From: Lacisediminihabitans changchengi
GTDB lineage: Bacteria; Actinomycetota; Actinomycetes; Actinomycetales; Microbacteriaceae
Assembly: GCF_016634425.1 (NCBI RefSeq)
Contig: NZ_JAEPES010000003.1
Location: 62,001 to 126,000 of the forward strand
Length of the DNA stretch: 64,000 nt
Direction: 5' to 3'
The position numbers and the translations under genes were made by a program. Shown here in pieces: positions 50,438-60,419 of this stretch; positions within the stretch are counted from its first letter, which is position 1, and each line of letters opens with the position of its first letter. The notes under the pieces were generated by a model that made no database searches, had not been told where the DNA came from, and saw nothing but the letters and a program-made list of their open reading frames with translations.

Positions 50438-51571
50438 TCAGGACACCCGTTGGGCGACGGTGTCGGCCAGCTGCACGAGCTGACGCTTCGCAGCCGCACT
50501 GATCGGGGCATCCTCGATGGCGGCGAGGGCAACGCGCACGTTGTGCTCGATCACCCGTTCCACCTCGTCCACGGCACCGCAGTCGCGGATTGAGGCCTGC
50601 AGCATCCGTACCTGCTGAACGCTCAGCTCGGCGTCGCCGAGCAGCTCGTCGAGGAGGCTCGACGCATTGGCGGGCAGCGCTGCTCGGGCTATGGCGATCA
50701 ATACCGTGCGCTTGCCCTCTCGCAGATCGTCGCCGGCCGGTTTGCCGGTGGTCTCTGGATCTCCGAAGACGCCGAGCAGGTCGTCGCGGAGTTGGAAGGC
50801 GATGCCGAGCGGCAGGCCGAAGTCGCGCAGTGCCGTCACCTGAGATGGGCTCGCTCCGCCGAGCAGGGCTCCGATCGCCAGCGGTGCCTCGATGCTGTAT
50901 TTCGCCGACTTGTAGACGATCACCCGGTGCGCTCGGGAGAGCTGATCTCCCTCGGGGAAGCTGTTCCACGCTCGCTCCTCGAGGATGTCGAGGTACTGCC
51001 CGACCGTCACCTGCGTGCGCATGGTGTTGAACTCCGTGCGGGCCGCGTCACGGACATCCGGAGCCGCCAACAGTTGGATGCCGGAGTCGAACAGTTCGTC
51101 GCTCCAGCCCAGCAACAGGTCGCCGAGCAGCAGGGCTGCTGACTGTCCGAAGCCGCGAGGGCTTCCCGACCAGCGGCTGTCGTAATGCAGGGTCTCGAAC
51201 CGTCGATGCGCGGCAGGGCGTCCACGCCTGGTGTCGGAGTTGTCCATGATGTCGTCATGCACGAGAGCCGCGGCGTGGAAGATCTCCAGCGCGCTGGCCG
51301 CGAGCACTACCGCGTGGAGGTCGTCGGACGACGTCGGGTCGGCGATGGGATCGAAGTCGAGACGATCCTCGGTGCGAACGCCGCTGACCGCCTGCCACCC
51401 CCAGTAGCAAAACAGCGCGCGAAAGCGCTTGCCGCCCTGCAACAGGTCACGGGTGTAATCGATGAACGGAGCTAGATCAGGGGAGACCGAGAGCAGCATC
51501 GGCTCTCGATCATCGAGAAAGGCATCAAGTCCAGCCTGAACAAGGTCAACTAACCGGGTACTCTCAGCCAC
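50438..51571 (-). CDS. Polyprenyl diphosphate synthase (IdsA-like)
   Basis: 377 aa trans-isoprenyl diphosphate synthase. First aspartate-rich motif DDIMD (106-110) and second DDLLGVFGD (263-271), plus KSAKYSIEAPL. It condenses isopentenyl diphosphate units into geranylgeranyl-length chains used for carotenoids, menaquinone or other lipids. GTG 51571 follows AGGAG. Convergent with the Rv2175c-like gene, as with idsA2 (Rv2173) in mycobacteria. Confidence 0.9.
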   Translation of the reverse strand: MAESTRLVDLVQAGLDAFLDDREPMLLSVSPDLAPFIDYTRDLLQGGKRFRALFCYWGWQAVSGVRTEDRLDFDPIADPTSSDDLHAVVLAASALEIFHAAALVHDDIMDNSDTRRGRPAAHRRFETLHYDSRWSGSPRGFGQSAALLLGDLLLGWSDELFDSGIQLLAAPDVRDAARTEFNTMRTQVTVGQYLDILEERAWNSFPEGDQLSRAHRVIVYKSAKYSIEAPLAIGALLGGASPSQVTALRDFGLPLGIAFQLRDDLLGVFGDPETTGKPAGDDLREGKRTVLIAIARAALPANASSLLDELLGDAELSVQQVRMLQASIRDCGAVDEVERVIEHNVRVALAAIEDAPISAAAKRQLVQLADTVAQRVS

Positions 51572-51648
51572 GCTCCTAGCCTAGCGAGCCGCCGATGCAT
51601 ACACTTGAGAGTTAGCAATAGTCGGTTTCGAACAAGAGGAGCGTCACA

Positions 51649-52029
51649 GTGCCGCTTTCCGAACAGGAACAACGCCTCCTGGAAGAGATGGAGCGCAGTC
51701 TCTATCACAACGACGCCGACTTCGTCGCTGCCGTGGGCAAGCGCCAAGGGCGCACCAGTTATCGCATGGTGGTGCTCGGTGTGCTCATTGCACTCGTCGG
51801 CATCGCGGTCATCGTCACCGGGGTAGCGATAAGTCTTCCCATTCTCGGCATCGCGGGATTCATCGTGATGTTCGTCGGTGTGCTCCTCGCCTTCACCTTC
51901 CCGCGTCGTCGGGGCATGGCCGGGCCAGATGACCTGCCACACGAGCGCTCGTCCGCATCGGCGAAGCCCGGGTTCATGGACCGTCTCAACGAGCGCTGGG
52001 ACAAGCGCCAAGACGATCACGGGCAGTAA
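51649..52029 (+). CDS. DUF3040 membrane protein
   Basis: 126 aa. LSEQEQRLLEEMERSLYHNDADF at the N-terminus is the DUF3040 signature; two hydrophobic segments (about 41-60 and 64-82) follow, then a basic tail. This small protein lies just before mraZ in many actinobacteria. Its role is unknown; association with division is by position. GTG 51649 follows AAGAGGAG. A terminator follows, so it is transcribed separately from mraZ. Confidence 0.87.
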   Translation: MPLSEQEQRLLEEMERSLYHNDADFVAAVGKRQGRTSYRMVVLGVLIALVGIAVIVTGVAISLPILGIAGFIVMFVGVLLAFTFPRRRGMAGPDDLPHERSSASAKPGFMDRLNERWDKRQDDHGQ

Positions 52030-52052
52030 ACCAAGCACTCACCACCGTCAGT

Positions 52053-52085
52053 AAAAGGGTCGACCACGAGGTCGGCCCTTTTTCT
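52053..52085 (+). terminator. Intrinsic terminator after the DUF3040 gene
   Basis: AAAAGGGTCGACC (52053-52065) pairs with GGTCGGCCCTTTT (52070-52082) with one G-T wobble around an ACGA loop, followed by a T-rich run to 52085. It isolates the mraZ promoter from upstream transcription. Confidence 0.9.
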
Positions 52086-52128
52086 TTGCCCTAATTGTGT
52101 CCCGTCCGCTCCATTTCTTAGATTTTTC

Positions 52129-52144
52129 CTCCACCCTCCTCCAC
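52129..52144 (-). promoter_or_regulatory. Inverted GTGGAG repeat pair upstream of mraZ
   Basis: On the minus strand GTGGAG occurs twice at 10-bp spacing (52129-52134 and 52139-52144 as CTCCAC on plus), with a near copy CTCCAT at 52109-52114, again in 10-bp register. They mirror the forward GTGGAG array 72-107 bp downstream. A second, opposed MraZ box is the simplest reading; function is unproven. Confidence 0.45.
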
Positions 52145-52215
52145 CATGCAGAGTCCAGTAACGGCGGGGAATATCGACGCGCCCTGACCCCAAATCGGGG
52201 CAATCTCTCGATTTT

Positions 52216-52245
52216 GTGGGGGAAAGTGGAGTAAAGTGGAGTCAT
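52216..52245 (+). promoter_or_regulatory. MraZ operator (three GTGG(G/A)G direct repeats)
   Basis: Three consecutive 10-bp units begin GTGGGG (52216), GTGGAG (52226) and GTGGAG (52236), separated by AAA/TAAA spacers, 36-65 bp before the mraZ ATG. Direct repeats with one-helical-turn spacing are the known binding pattern of MraZ, which represses its own dcw operon. Species-specific core GTGGAG is inferred. Confidence 0.75.
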
Positions 52246-52280
52246 CCTGAATCCGGGCCGGAGTTTGAGGGGGGAGGCGC

Positions 52281-52712
52281 ATGTTCCTTGGTACGTACGC
52301 CCCCAAGCTCGACGACAAAGGCCGCGTCATCCTGCCCGCCAAGTTCTGGGGCGAGTTGGAGTCCGGACTGGTGATGACCCGGGGTCAGGAGCGGTGCCTT
52401 TATGTCTTCTCCACGCGGGAATTCGAGGAACTGCACGACCGCATCCGTCAGGCACCGGTGACGAGCAAGCAGGCGCGCGACTACCTGCGTCTGTTCCTCT
52501 CCGGCGCCAACGCGGAAGTGCCAGACAGCCAGCACCGTGTCACCATCCCCGCCGCGCTGCGTGCGTACGCGGGGCTGGGGCGCGAGCTCACCGTGATCGG
52601 GGCGGGTAACCGTGCCGAGATCTGGGACACCGAAGCCTGGAATACCTATTACGCCGAACAGGAAAGCGCGTTCGCCGAGACCACCGAGGAGGTGATCCCC
52701 GGGCTCTTCTAG
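52281..52712 (+). CDS. mraZ: Transcriptional regulator MraZ
   Basis: 143 aa with two SpoVT-AbrB-like halves: [22 protein letters not shown] at the N-terminus and [18 protein letters not shown] in the middle carry the DXXXR motifs that contact DNA. It is a ring-forming repressor of the division and cell-wall cluster. ATG 52281 follows GGGGGGAGG. First gene of the cluster; 103 bp separate it from rsmH. Confidence 0.95.
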   Translation: MFLGTYAPKLDDKGRVILPAKFWGELESGLVMTRGQERCLYVFSTREFEELHDRIRQAPVTSKQARDYLRLFLSGANAEVPDSQHRVTIPAALRAYAGLGRELTVIGAGNRAEIWDTEAWNTYYAEQESAFAETTEEVIPGLF

Positions 52713-52815
52713 TGCCCTTGCGCCTGACTCCCAGCCGTTCACCCTGCAGCCACTTCCCCGGCAGCAGGTCGGACCGGATGGGGATCAGACGAAAGGGACA
52801 GGCCCGGTGTAGCTC

Positions 52816-53787
52816 ATGGCAGAACACATCGATTCCTCCGGAAAGCAGATCCACACCCCGGTGATGCTCGAGCGCTCGATCGAGCTGCTCGCCCCCGCGC
52901 TCGAGAAGCCGGGAGCTGTACTCGTCGACGCGACGCTCGGTATGGCCGGCCACTCCGAAGCGTTCCTCGACCGCTTCCCTGGTCTGACCCTGGTCGGTCT
53001 CGACCGCGACACCGACGCCCTCGCCATCGCGGGGGAGCGACTCGCCCGCTTCGGCGACCGGGTGAACCTGGTGCACACCGTCTACGACCGCTTCGACGAG
53101 GCCCTCGACGGTCTCGGCGTCGACGAGGTGTCGGGCATCCTCTTCGATCTCGGCGTCTCCTCGCTTCAGCTCGACCGGGTCGAACGCGGTTTCTCCTATT
53201 CGAAGGATGCCCCGCTCGACATGCGCATGGACGCCACGTCCCCGCTCACCGCCGAGGTCATCCTCGCCGAGTACAGCGAGAACGAACTGCGACGCATCTT
53301 CTGGGAGTACGGCGAGGAGCGTCTTGCTCAGCGCTACGCGAAGAAGATCGTCGAGGCTCGCCAGGTCGAACCGCTGACCAGCTCCGCCCAGCTGGTCGCG
53401 ATCCTGACGGCGGCGACTCCGGTTGCAATCCAGCGCAACGGGCATCCGGCCAAGCGGGTGTTCCAGGCCCTCCGCATCGAGGTCAACCAGGAGCTCGCGG
53501 TGTTGCAGAGGGCCATCCCGGCGGCGATCGATCGTCTCGAGATCGGCGGCCGCATCGTGGTGCTGGCCTACCAGTCGCTCGAAGACCGGATCGTCAAGCG
53601 CGCGCTGGTGGCAGCATCCAGCTCGACCGCCCCGGCCGGCCTGCCGATCGAGCTCCCCGAGCACCGTCCGGAGCTGACGCTCCTGGTCCGTGGCGCTGAA
53701 CTCGCGACAGACGACGAGCGCGCCAAGAACCCGCGGGCTACCCCGGTACGGCTTCGCGCCGCAGAGAGAACTAGGAGGGCAGGATGA
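52816..53787 (+). CDS. rsmH: 16S rRNA m4C1402 methyltransferase RsmH
   Basis: 323 aa. [15 protein letters not shown], the SAM motif [27 protein letters not shown] and [20 protein letters not shown] are the RsmH/MraW signatures. It methylates N4 of cytidine 1402 in 16S rRNA. The stop overlaps ftsL by ATGA. Always found after mraZ in this cluster. Confidence 0.95.
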   Translation: MAEHIDSSGKQIHTPVMLERSIELLAPALEKPGAVLVDATLGMAGHSEAFLDRFPGLTLVGLDRDTDALAIAGERLARFGDRVNLVHTVYDRFDEALDGLGVDEVSGILFDLGVSSLQLDRVERGFSYSKDAPLDMRMDATSPLTAEVILAEYSENELRRIFWEYGEERLAQRYAKKIVEARQVEPLTSSAQLVAILTAATPVAIQRNGHPAKRVFQALRIEVNQELAVLQRAIPAAIDRLEIGGRIVVLAYQSLEDRIVKRALVAASSSTAPAGLPIELPEHRPELTLLVRGAELATDDERAKNPRATPVRLRAAERTRRAG

Positions 53788-54419
53788 CCGACACCCTGGC
53801 TTATGACCTGCCCTTCGTCGCCCCTCACGAGGTCGTCGAGCATCCCCGTCACATCGAGATCGTCTCGACGCGAAGCCAGCGTCGAGCCCGACCGCGCATC
53901 GTCTACGCCCTGGTCGGGGTGGCCGGACTTTTCCTGATCCTGGTGGCTCAGCTGCTGATCAGCATCGTGCTGTCCGACGGTGCCTATCAGATCGCGTCGC
54001 TGCAGAGTTCGCAGAAGGAGCTCGTTCGGGATCAGCAGACGCTGAGCGAACGCCAGCGCATCCTGGAGTCGCCCCAGAACCTCGCCGGGCGGGCCAGCGC
54101 GCTCGGAATGGTCGGCAACGTGAACGGTGAGGGATGGCTGCGGCTCTCCGATGGCAAAATTCTCAGTTCGCCCACCGCGGCCGAGGGTACCGCCGGCGTC
54201 GACCCGAGTAGCGGATCGACCGTCACCAATGCCCTACTCACCCCCGAGCTGCTCGCGCAGCAGGAGGCGACGGCGAAGACCCCCGCGCCGGGCACCATTC
54301 CTGATTCCGCAACGCCGGTCCCGGCGACCGCGGTGACACCGGGCGCGCCTGGCGACGGGACGACGGCCGGAGCGGTAGCGTCCGAGGCGGGGGGAATCCC
54401 CGCGCCGCAGACCCATTAG
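53784..54419 (+). CDS. ftsL: FtsL-like division protein
   Basis: 211 aa. A cytoplasmic tail of about 38 residues, one transmembrane helix (about 39-64), then a short coiled coil ([24 protein letters not shown], about 72-95) and [15 protein letters not shown] ending, the topology of FtsL between rsmH and ftsI. The last 90 residues are a Pro/Ala/Thr-rich extension unusual in length. It should bridge FtsB/FtsQ and the FtsW-FtsI synthase at the septum. Assignment is by topology and position rather than conserved residues. Confidence 0.78.
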   Translation: MTDTLAYDLPFVAPHEVVEHPRHIEIVSTRSQRRARPRIVYALVGVAGLFLILVAQLLISIVLSDGAYQIASLQSSQKELVRDQQTLSERQRILESPQNLAGRASALGMVGNVNGEGWLRLSDGKILSSPTAAEGTAGVDPSSGSTVTNALLTPELLAQQEATAKTPAPGTIPDSATPVPATAVTPGAPGDGTTAGAVASEAGGIPAPQTH

Positions 54420-54523
54420 CAGCGCAGGCCGACTAGACAGCACCAAGCAGTATTAGGCGGCACTGACGCGCCACAGCACGGAATGCACCGAACCGGCACG
54501 CGCCCGGCCACGAAGGGGGACAG

Positions 54524-56290
54524 GTGAACGCGACTCGCAGTACCCGCCGGCGACTCACTCTGGCGGTCGCCGTCGTCATCCTCGTCGTGGGTGTCTTCGT
54601 CTTCCGCCTGGTCGATATCCAGGTGGTCCAGGCCGACGAGCTGAACAAGCAGTCGTATGACAAGCGCGCCGTGGCGATGAAGACCTACGCGCCGCGGGGT
54701 GACATCGTCGATGCCAATGGAGTGGAGCTCGCGACCTCGGTGACCCGCTTCGACATCACCATGGCGCCGGTGAACATCAAGTCGTTCGAACGCAAGAACA
54801 CAGACGGAAGCCGCACCAGCGTGTCGGTGCAACAGCAGGCGAACGAGATCGCCGCCATCACCAAGCAGGATCCCGCCGCGGTGTTCTCGGCGATGACGAA
54901 GGATCCGAAATCCAACTACACCATGGTGGCCAAGACAGTCGACACCGCGACGCTCCGGGCGATCCAGAAGCTCGGCATTCCGGGCATCGTGCCGGTCAAC
55001 CACCCGGTGCGCATCTATCCGAACGGACAGGTCGCCGGCAACATCGCCGGCTTCGTCGGCACGGATGGCCCGCAGAACGGCATCGAGACCGTCGAGCAAA
55101 AGTGTCTGAAGAGCACCGACGGTAGCTCTACCTACGAGCGCGGTGCCGATGGCGTGCAGATTCCCGGCAGCACCGTCACCAGCACGACGGCGAAGCCGGG
55201 CGGCACGGTGAAGCTCACCATTGACCGCGACCTCAACTGGTTCATGCAGCAGGCGATCTCCCAGCAGGCGCAGGCCATCGGAGCGGTGTCCGCGACCGCG
55301 ATCACGGTGCGGGTGAAGGATGCCGCGCTGATGGGAGTCGCGGACTGGCCCTCGGTCGACCCCAACGACGTCAACGCGACGGCGAAGGACCACCCCGAAT
55401 ACCTGGGCTCGAAGGCCTTCTCGGACTACTACGAGCCCGGGTCGACGATGAAGGGGCTCACCGCGTCGATGCTCATCGACTCCGGGGCAGCCACTCCCAC
55501 CACGGGTGTCGACGTTCCATCGAAGTGGACCTCGCCCGAGGGTCACACCATCAGTGATGCGACGCCGCACGCGGACGAGAAGCTCACGCTCACCGGCGTG
55601 CTCGAGCAGTCGTCGAACGTGGGCATCTCGCAGCTCGCGGTGAAGGCGTCTCAGAAGACCCGGTTCGCCTACCTGCAGAAGTACGGCTTCGGCACGCCGA
55701 CCGCCGTCAACTTCCAGGGCGAATCGCCGTACGCGATCACGCCGCTGCCGTGGAGCGACAGCTCCAAGTACGACATCGCCTACGGCCAGGGCATCGCGGT
55801 GACCGCGATGCAGCTGGTCGACGCCTACCAGGGTCTGGCGAACGGCGGCGTGCGCGTGCCGCTCAAACTGGTCGAGGGCTGTACAGCACCGGATGGCACC
55901 GTGACCGATGTCCCCTCGACGACGGGCACCCGCGTGGTGTCAGAGCAGACCTCCAAGACCGTGGTCAACATGCTCGAGAGCGTCGTCGCGGGCGGCGACC
56001 TCTCGTCCCTCGCCTCGATCCCCGGTTATCGTGTCGCGGGCAAGAGCGGAACGGCCGAAGTTGCGCGTCCAACGGGTGGGTATGGCGGCGACCGCATCGT
56101 GTCATTCATGGGTATCGCCCCGGCCGAGGACCCCCAGTACATCGTGCTCGTGACCTACACCAAGCCGACTACTATGAAGACTTCGGCCGCCGCGGCGCCG
56201 ACGTTCAAGAAGATCATGACTGAGGTGCTCACAAAGTACCGAGTCCCCCCGTCGACGACACCATCCACGTATCCGGCGACGACCTGGTAA
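54524..56290 (+). CDS. ftsI: Division-specific penicillin-binding protein FtsI (PBP3-type)
   Basis: 588 aa class B PBP. N-terminal transmembrane helix (about 10-28), PBP dimerisation domain (PRGDIVDANG near 57), and transpeptidase motifs STMK (Ser307, Lys310), SSN (363-365) and KSGT (507-510). It crosslinks septal peptidoglycan with FtsW. GTG 54524 follows GGGGGACAG. No PASTA domains. 104 bp of AT-poor spacer (54420-54523) after ftsL holds no gene. Confidence 0.94.
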   Translation: MNATRSTRRRLTLAVAVVILVVGVFVFRLVDIQVVQADELNKQSYDKRAVAMKTYAPRGDIVDANGVELATSVTRFDITMAPVNIKSFERKNTDGSRTSVSVQQQANEIAAITKQDPAAVFSAMTKDPKSNYTMVAKTVDTATLRAIQKLGIPGIVPVNHPVRIYPNGQVAGNIAGFVGTDGPQNGIETVEQKCLKSTDGSSTYERGADGVQIPGSTVTSTTAKPGGTVKLTIDRDLNWFMQQAISQQAQAIGAVSATAITVRVKDAALMGVADWPSVDPNDVNATAKDHPEYLGSKAFSDYYEPGSTMKGLTASMLIDSGAATPTTGVDVPSKWTSPEGHTISDATPHADEKLTLTGVLEQSSNVGISQLAVKASQKTRFAYLQKYGFGTPTAVNFQGESPYAITPLPWSDSSKYDIAYGQGIAVTAMQLVDAYQGLANGGVRVPLKLVEGCTAPDGTVTDVPSTTGTRVVSEQTSKTVVNMLESVVAGGDLSSLASIPGYRVAGKSGTAEVARPTGGYGGDRIVSFMGIAPAEDPQYIVLVTYTKPTTMKTSAAAAPTFKKIMTEVLTKYRVPPSTTPSTYPATTW

Positions 56291-56304
56291 GAAATGGAGC
56301 TGCC

Positions 56305-57894
56305 GTGACCGCACGGATCCCCCCGGTTCTCAGGCCGGAGCATCCGCTGGCCAGGCCCCTCGCAGGACTTGTCACCGAGTTCGACCTCGAGTCTGTCGGC
56401 TCGCTCGACGGTGTCGAGCTGACCGGCGTGACCCTGCGTTCGACCGAGGTTCAGCCCGGTGACCTGTACGTCGGTATCCGCGGCGTGAACAGCCACGGTG
56501 CCCAGTACGCGAAGGATGCCGCCGACAGCGGTGCCGTCGCGGTGCTCACCGACGCCGAGGGCGTCGACCTCGCCTCCGACAGCGGCCTGCCGATCGTCGT
56601 GGTCGAGTCGCCTCGGGCGGCACTCGGTGACGTCTCGGCCTGGGTCTACCGCACTGGCGAACATCCGCCCCTCCTGCTCGGCGTCACGGGCACCAACGGC
56701 AAGACCTCGGTGTCGTATGTCGTCGAGGCGATCCTCAAGCAACTCGGCCTGGTCACCGGGCTCAGCTCGACGGCGGAGCGCCACATCGGTGATCTCACCG
56801 TCGTGAGCCGCCTGACCACGCCCGAGGCCAGTGAGATGCACGCCCTCCTCGCCCGAATGCGCGAGAGCGAGGTGCGCGCTGTCGCCGTCGAGGTGAGTGC
56901 TCAGGCCCTCTCGCAGAACCGGGTCGACGGCCTGGTCTTCGACGTGGTGGCGTTCACGAACCTCAGCCACGACCACCTCGACGACTACGCCGACATGAAC
57001 GAGTACTTCGAGGCGAAGGTCGCCTTCTTCGACCCCGAGCGCGGCAAGCGCGGTGTGGTCTCCCTCGATTCACCGTGGGGCGAGAAGGTCGTCGAGCGTT
57101 CGCGCATCCCCGTCACCACCGTGTCGGCCACGCCGGGCGTCGTGGGGGAGTGGAACGCGGAGATCCTCGAGGAGCAGTCCTCCTTCACCCGCTTCCGTCT
57201 CACCGGACCGGAGGGACGTTCGCTCGAGACCACCGTTCCGCTGATCGGCTGGCATATGGCCGCGAACGCTGCACTCGCCATCGTGATGCTGGTCGAGGCC
57301 GGCTTCGAGCTGGAGGCGATCGGTCACGCGCTGAAAGACGGCATCGATGCCTACCTCCCCGGACGGACCGAACTGGTCTCCGGTGAGCATTCACCCGCCG
57401 TGTACGTCGACTTCGGCCACAGCCCCGACGCCTTCCTCAATACGCTCGCCGCCGTGCGCAAGGTCACGCCGGGGCGCGTGATCATGGTCTTCGGTGCCGA
57501 CGGTGACCGAGACGCGACCAAACGGCACGAAATGGCCCGGGTCGCCTCGGAGGGTTCCGACATCCTGGTCATCACCGACCACCACCCGCGGTTCGAGAAC
57601 CCGGAGTCGATTCGGGCCACCCTGGTCGAGGGAGCACAGCTCGCCGAGCACCAGGCCGAGCTGCACGAGGTGAGCCCGCCCGAAAAGGCGATCCGCGCGG
57701 CGATCGCGCTGGCGCAGGAGGGCGACGCGATCCTCTGGGCCGGCCCCGGACATCAGGACTACCGCGACATCCGCGGCGAACGCACGCCATACTCGGCTCG
57801 CCAAGAGGCACGCGACGCCCTCGTCGAGGCAGGGTGGGAGTCGAACGAATCCGCCGGTCGCCAGGCCGATCCACGGCAGGCCGATTCCCGGTGA
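56305..57894 (+). CDS. murE: UDP-MurNAc-tripeptide ligase MurE
   Basis: 529 aa. ATP-binding GVTGTNGKTS (126-135), TTPEASEMH (171-179), and NLSHDHLDDY (219-228). At the amino-acid-recognition site, meso-diaminopimelate ligases have DNPR; here the aligned residues read HHPR (about 426-429 in TDHHPRFENP). This fits Microbacteriaceae, whose wall often contains diaminobutyrate, ornithine or lysine rather than meso-DAP. It adds the third stem-peptide residue to UDP-MurNAc-dipeptide. The GTG start is 14 bp after ftsI; the stop overlaps murF by one base. A Gln/Asp/Arg tail ends it. Confidence 0.92.
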   Translation: MTARIPPVLRPEHPLARPLAGLVTEFDLESVGSLDGVELTGVTLRSTEVQPGDLYVGIRGVNSHGAQYAKDAADSGAVAVLTDAEGVDLASDSGLPIVVVESPRAALGDVSAWVYRTGEHPPLLLGVTGTNGKTSVSYVVEAILKQLGLVTGLSSTAERHIGDLTVVSRLTTPEASEMHALLARMRESEVRAVAVEVSAQALSQNRVDGLVFDVVAFTNLSHDHLDDYADMNEYFEAKVAFFDPERGKRGVVSLDSPWGEKVVERSRIPVTTVSATPGVVGEWNAEILEEQSSFTRFRLTGPEGRSLETTVPLIGWHMAANAALAIVMLVEAGFELEAIGHALKDGIDAYLPGRTELVSGEHSPAVYVDFGHSPDAFLNTLAAVRKVTPGRVIMVFGADGDRDATKRHEMARVASEGSDILVITDHHPRFENPESIRATLVEGAQLAEHQAELHEVSPPEKAIRAAIALAQEGDAILWAGPGHQDYRDIRGERTPYSARQEARDALVEAGWESNESAGRQADPRQADSR

Positions 57895-59306
57895 TGGCCC
57901 TGACGCTCGCGCAGTTGGCCGCGGCCGTCGACGGCGCACTGATCGCTCCGGATGACGCGGCTCTCGCCGATCCAACGCACACGGTCGACGGACCGGTCGA
58001 GACCGACTCCCGTCTCGTCGTGCCCGGCGCACTCTTCTTCGCGATGCGAGGCGAAAACACGAACGGTGGCCTCTTCGCCGAGGCTGCGGTCGCGAATGGC
58101 GCCGTGCTCGTCTTCACCGAGGAGCGGCTCGCGCTGCCGGTGCCCCAGATCGTCGTCGCCGACACGCTCTATGCTCTGGCGGCGCTCGCTCGCGCTGTCG
58201 TCGCCGAGGTACGCGCAGCGGGAACCCTCCGTGTCGTCGGTATCACCGGGTCGAACGGCAAGACGACGACCAAGAACATGCTGCGCGCGATCCTGTCGGC
58301 GCAGGGGCCGACCGTTGCGCCCCAGGGTTCGTACAACAACCAGGTCGGCGCGCCGTACACGATGCTCCGGATCGACGAAAAGACGCGCTTCTTGGTCGTC
58401 GAGATGGGGGCGAGCGGAATCGGCGACATCGCGCGCCTGATCGGCATCGTCGTTCCCGACATCTCGGTTGTGCTCAAGGTCGGTCTCGCCCACGCCGGCG
58501 AGTTCGGCGGTATCGAGGCCACCCAGCGCGCGAAGTCGGAGATCGTCACGCAGCTGCCCGCGGATGCCGTGGCCGTGCTCAATCGAGACGACGAGCGTGT
58601 TGCCGCGATGGCAGTGCTCACTGCGGCCCGCCCGGTCTGGTTCGGACTCGACCCAGAGGCTGATCTCTCTGCCGACGACCTGCGCGCGACCAGTGCAGGA
58701 ACGTCGTTCACGCTGCTCGTGGACGGCCTGCGCCTTCCCGTGAACCTGCGCATCCTGGGCGAACACCACGTGATGAATGCCCTCGCAGCCCTCGCGGTCG
58801 CTCGCGAACTCGGCGTCGACATTACCGAGGCCATAAGCGCCCTCGAAGGTGTCGAGCGTGCGGAACGGTGGCGCATGGAGATCCTCACCCGCGCCGACGG
58901 CGTCACCGTCATCAACGACGCATACAACGCCAGCCCGGACTCCATGGCGGCTGCCCTCAAGACGCTCGCACAGATCATCGAGCCCGGCCAACGGTCCGTC
59001 GCGATCCTCGGCGAGATGAACAACCTCGGCGACTACGCGGACGACGAGCACGACCGCATCGGTCGACTCGCAGTTCGCCTCAACGTGCAACAGCTGATCG
59101 TCGTCGGGCATCGCGCCCGCCACATCCACAACGCTGCGGGGCTCGAGGGTTCATGGGACGGTGAATCCGTGCTGGTCGAGACCGCAGATGAGGCGTACGA
59201 CCTGGTGAACTCTCGCCTTCGAGCGGGGGATGTCGTGCTGGTCAAGTCGTCCAACGCGGCGGGCCTGCGCTTCCTCGGTGACCGGCTGGGCGAGGTGCAA
59301 GCATGA
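57894..59306 (+). CDS. murF: UDP-MurNAc-pentapeptide synthetase MurF
   Basis: 470 aa. Mur ligase ATP motif [15 protein letters not shown], the N-terminal [17 protein letters not shown] and late [11 protein letters not shown], all MurF-specific. It attaches the D-Ala-D-Ala dipeptide. The ATG overlaps the murE stop by 1 bp and its own stop overlaps mraY by 4 bp. Confidence 0.94.
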   Translation: MALTLAQLAAAVDGALIAPDDAALADPTHTVDGPVETDSRLVVPGALFFAMRGENTNGGLFAEAAVANGAVLVFTEERLALPVPQIVVADTLYALAALARAVVAEVRAAGTLRVVGITGSNGKTTTKNMLRAILSAQGPTVAPQGSYNNQVGAPYTMLRIDEKTRFLVVEMGASGIGDIARLIGIVVPDISVVLKVGLAHAGEFGGIEATQRAKSEIVTQLPADAVAVLNRDDERVAAMAVLTAARPVWFGLDPEADLSADDLRATSAGTSFTLLVDGLRLPVNLRILGEHHVMNALAALAVARELGVDITEAISALEGVERAERWRMEILTRADGVTVINDAYNASPDSMAAALKTLAQIIEPGQRSVAILGEMNNLGDYADDEHDRIGRLAVRLNVQQLIVVGHRARHIHNAAGLEGSWDGESVLVETADEAYDLVNSRLRAGDVVLVKSSNAAGLRFLGDRLGEVQA

Positions 59307-60406
59307 TCGGAGTACTGACCGCCGCGAGCGTGTCGATGGTCTTCACCCTGTTTCTCACCCCGGTGTTCGCGAAGGCATTCCGCCGCTTGAAGCTCGGGCA
59401 GTTCTATCGTGCGGACACCCCGACAACGCACATCGTCAAGCGCGGAACACCGTCTATGGGCGGCATCATTTTCATCCTCGCCGCGGTGATCGGCTACTTC
59501 GTCGGCCACTGGGTCGGCGGCGACCCGATCTCGGGCTCGGCGCTCCTCGTCATTGGCATGATGGGCGGCCTCGCCGCCGTCGGTTTCCTCGACGACTTCC
59601 TCAAGGTGAGCAGGCAGAACAGCCTGGGTCTCCCGGGAGTCTGGAAGATCGTCGGGGCCGTGATCGTCTCGATCATCTTCGGCGTGCTGTCGCTCACCTA
59701 TCGTGACTCGTTCGGTCACACGCCGGCCTCGACCGCGCTCTCGTTTGTTCGCGAGTTGCCGATCGATCCGCGCGTGGCCTTCGGCGCCACCGTCGGCGGA
59801 ATCATCTTCGTGATCTGGGTCATCCTGATCACCACCAGCGTCTCCAACGCGGTGAACCTCACCGATGGCCTGGATGGTCTCGCCGCAGGATCGTCGATCT
59901 TCGCCATCGGCTCCTACGTGATCATCTGCTTCTGGCAGGCACAGCAGTCCTGCTACAGCCTCACGACGCCGGCCGAGAACCTGTTCAAGTGCTACACCGT
60001 GTCGCGTCCGCTCGACCTCGCGGTGATCGCCGCGTCGATCGTCGGAGCGCTCATCGGATTCCTCTGGTGGAACACCTCACCCGCGCAGATCACCATGGGC
60101 GACACCGGTTCATTCGGCCTCGGTGGCGCACTCGCCGCTCTGGCGATCCTGTCGCGTACCGAACTCCTCCTGGTTTTGATCGGCGGCCTGTTCCTGGTCA
60201 TCACCGGCCAGGTGATCATCCAACGCATCTACTTCAAATCGACGCGCGGTAAACGCATCTGGCGTGCGAGCCCGCTGCACCATCACTTCGAGATGAAGGG
60301 GTGGGCGGAAGTCACGATCGTCGTGCGCTTCTGGATCATCTCCGGCCTCTTCGTGGCGGCCGGGGTGGGCACCTTCTACCTCGAATGGCTGTATCGCATC
60401 AAATGA
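59303..60406 (+). CDS. mraY: Phospho-MurNAc-pentapeptide translocase MraY
   Basis: 367 aa with about 10 transmembrane helices. Signatures: [16 protein letters not shown] (the DDxxK motif), [15 protein letters not shown] and [11 protein letters not shown]. It transfers phospho-MurNAc-pentapeptide to undecaprenyl phosphate, giving lipid I. ATGA-type overlap with murF; murD follows after 13 bp. Confidence 0.95.
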   Translation: MIGVLTAASVSMVFTLFLTPVFAKAFRRLKLGQFYRADTPTTHIVKRGTPSMGGIIFILAAVIGYFVGHWVGGDPISGSALLVIGMMGGLAAVGFLDDFLKVSRQNSLGLPGVWKIVGAVIVSIIFGVLSLTYRDSFGHTPASTALSFVRELPIDPRVAFGATVGGIIFVIWVILITTSVSNAVNLTDGLDGLAAGSSIFAIGSYVIICFWQAQQSCYSLTTPAENLFKCYTVSRPLDLAVIAASIVGALIGFLWWNTSPAQITMGDTGSFGLGGALAALAILSRTELLLVLIGGLFLVITGQVIIQRIYFKSTRGKRIWRASPLHHHFEMKGWAEVTIVVRFWIISGLFVAAGVGTFYLEWLYRIK

Positions 60407-60419
60407 CCAGCGAACTCGT

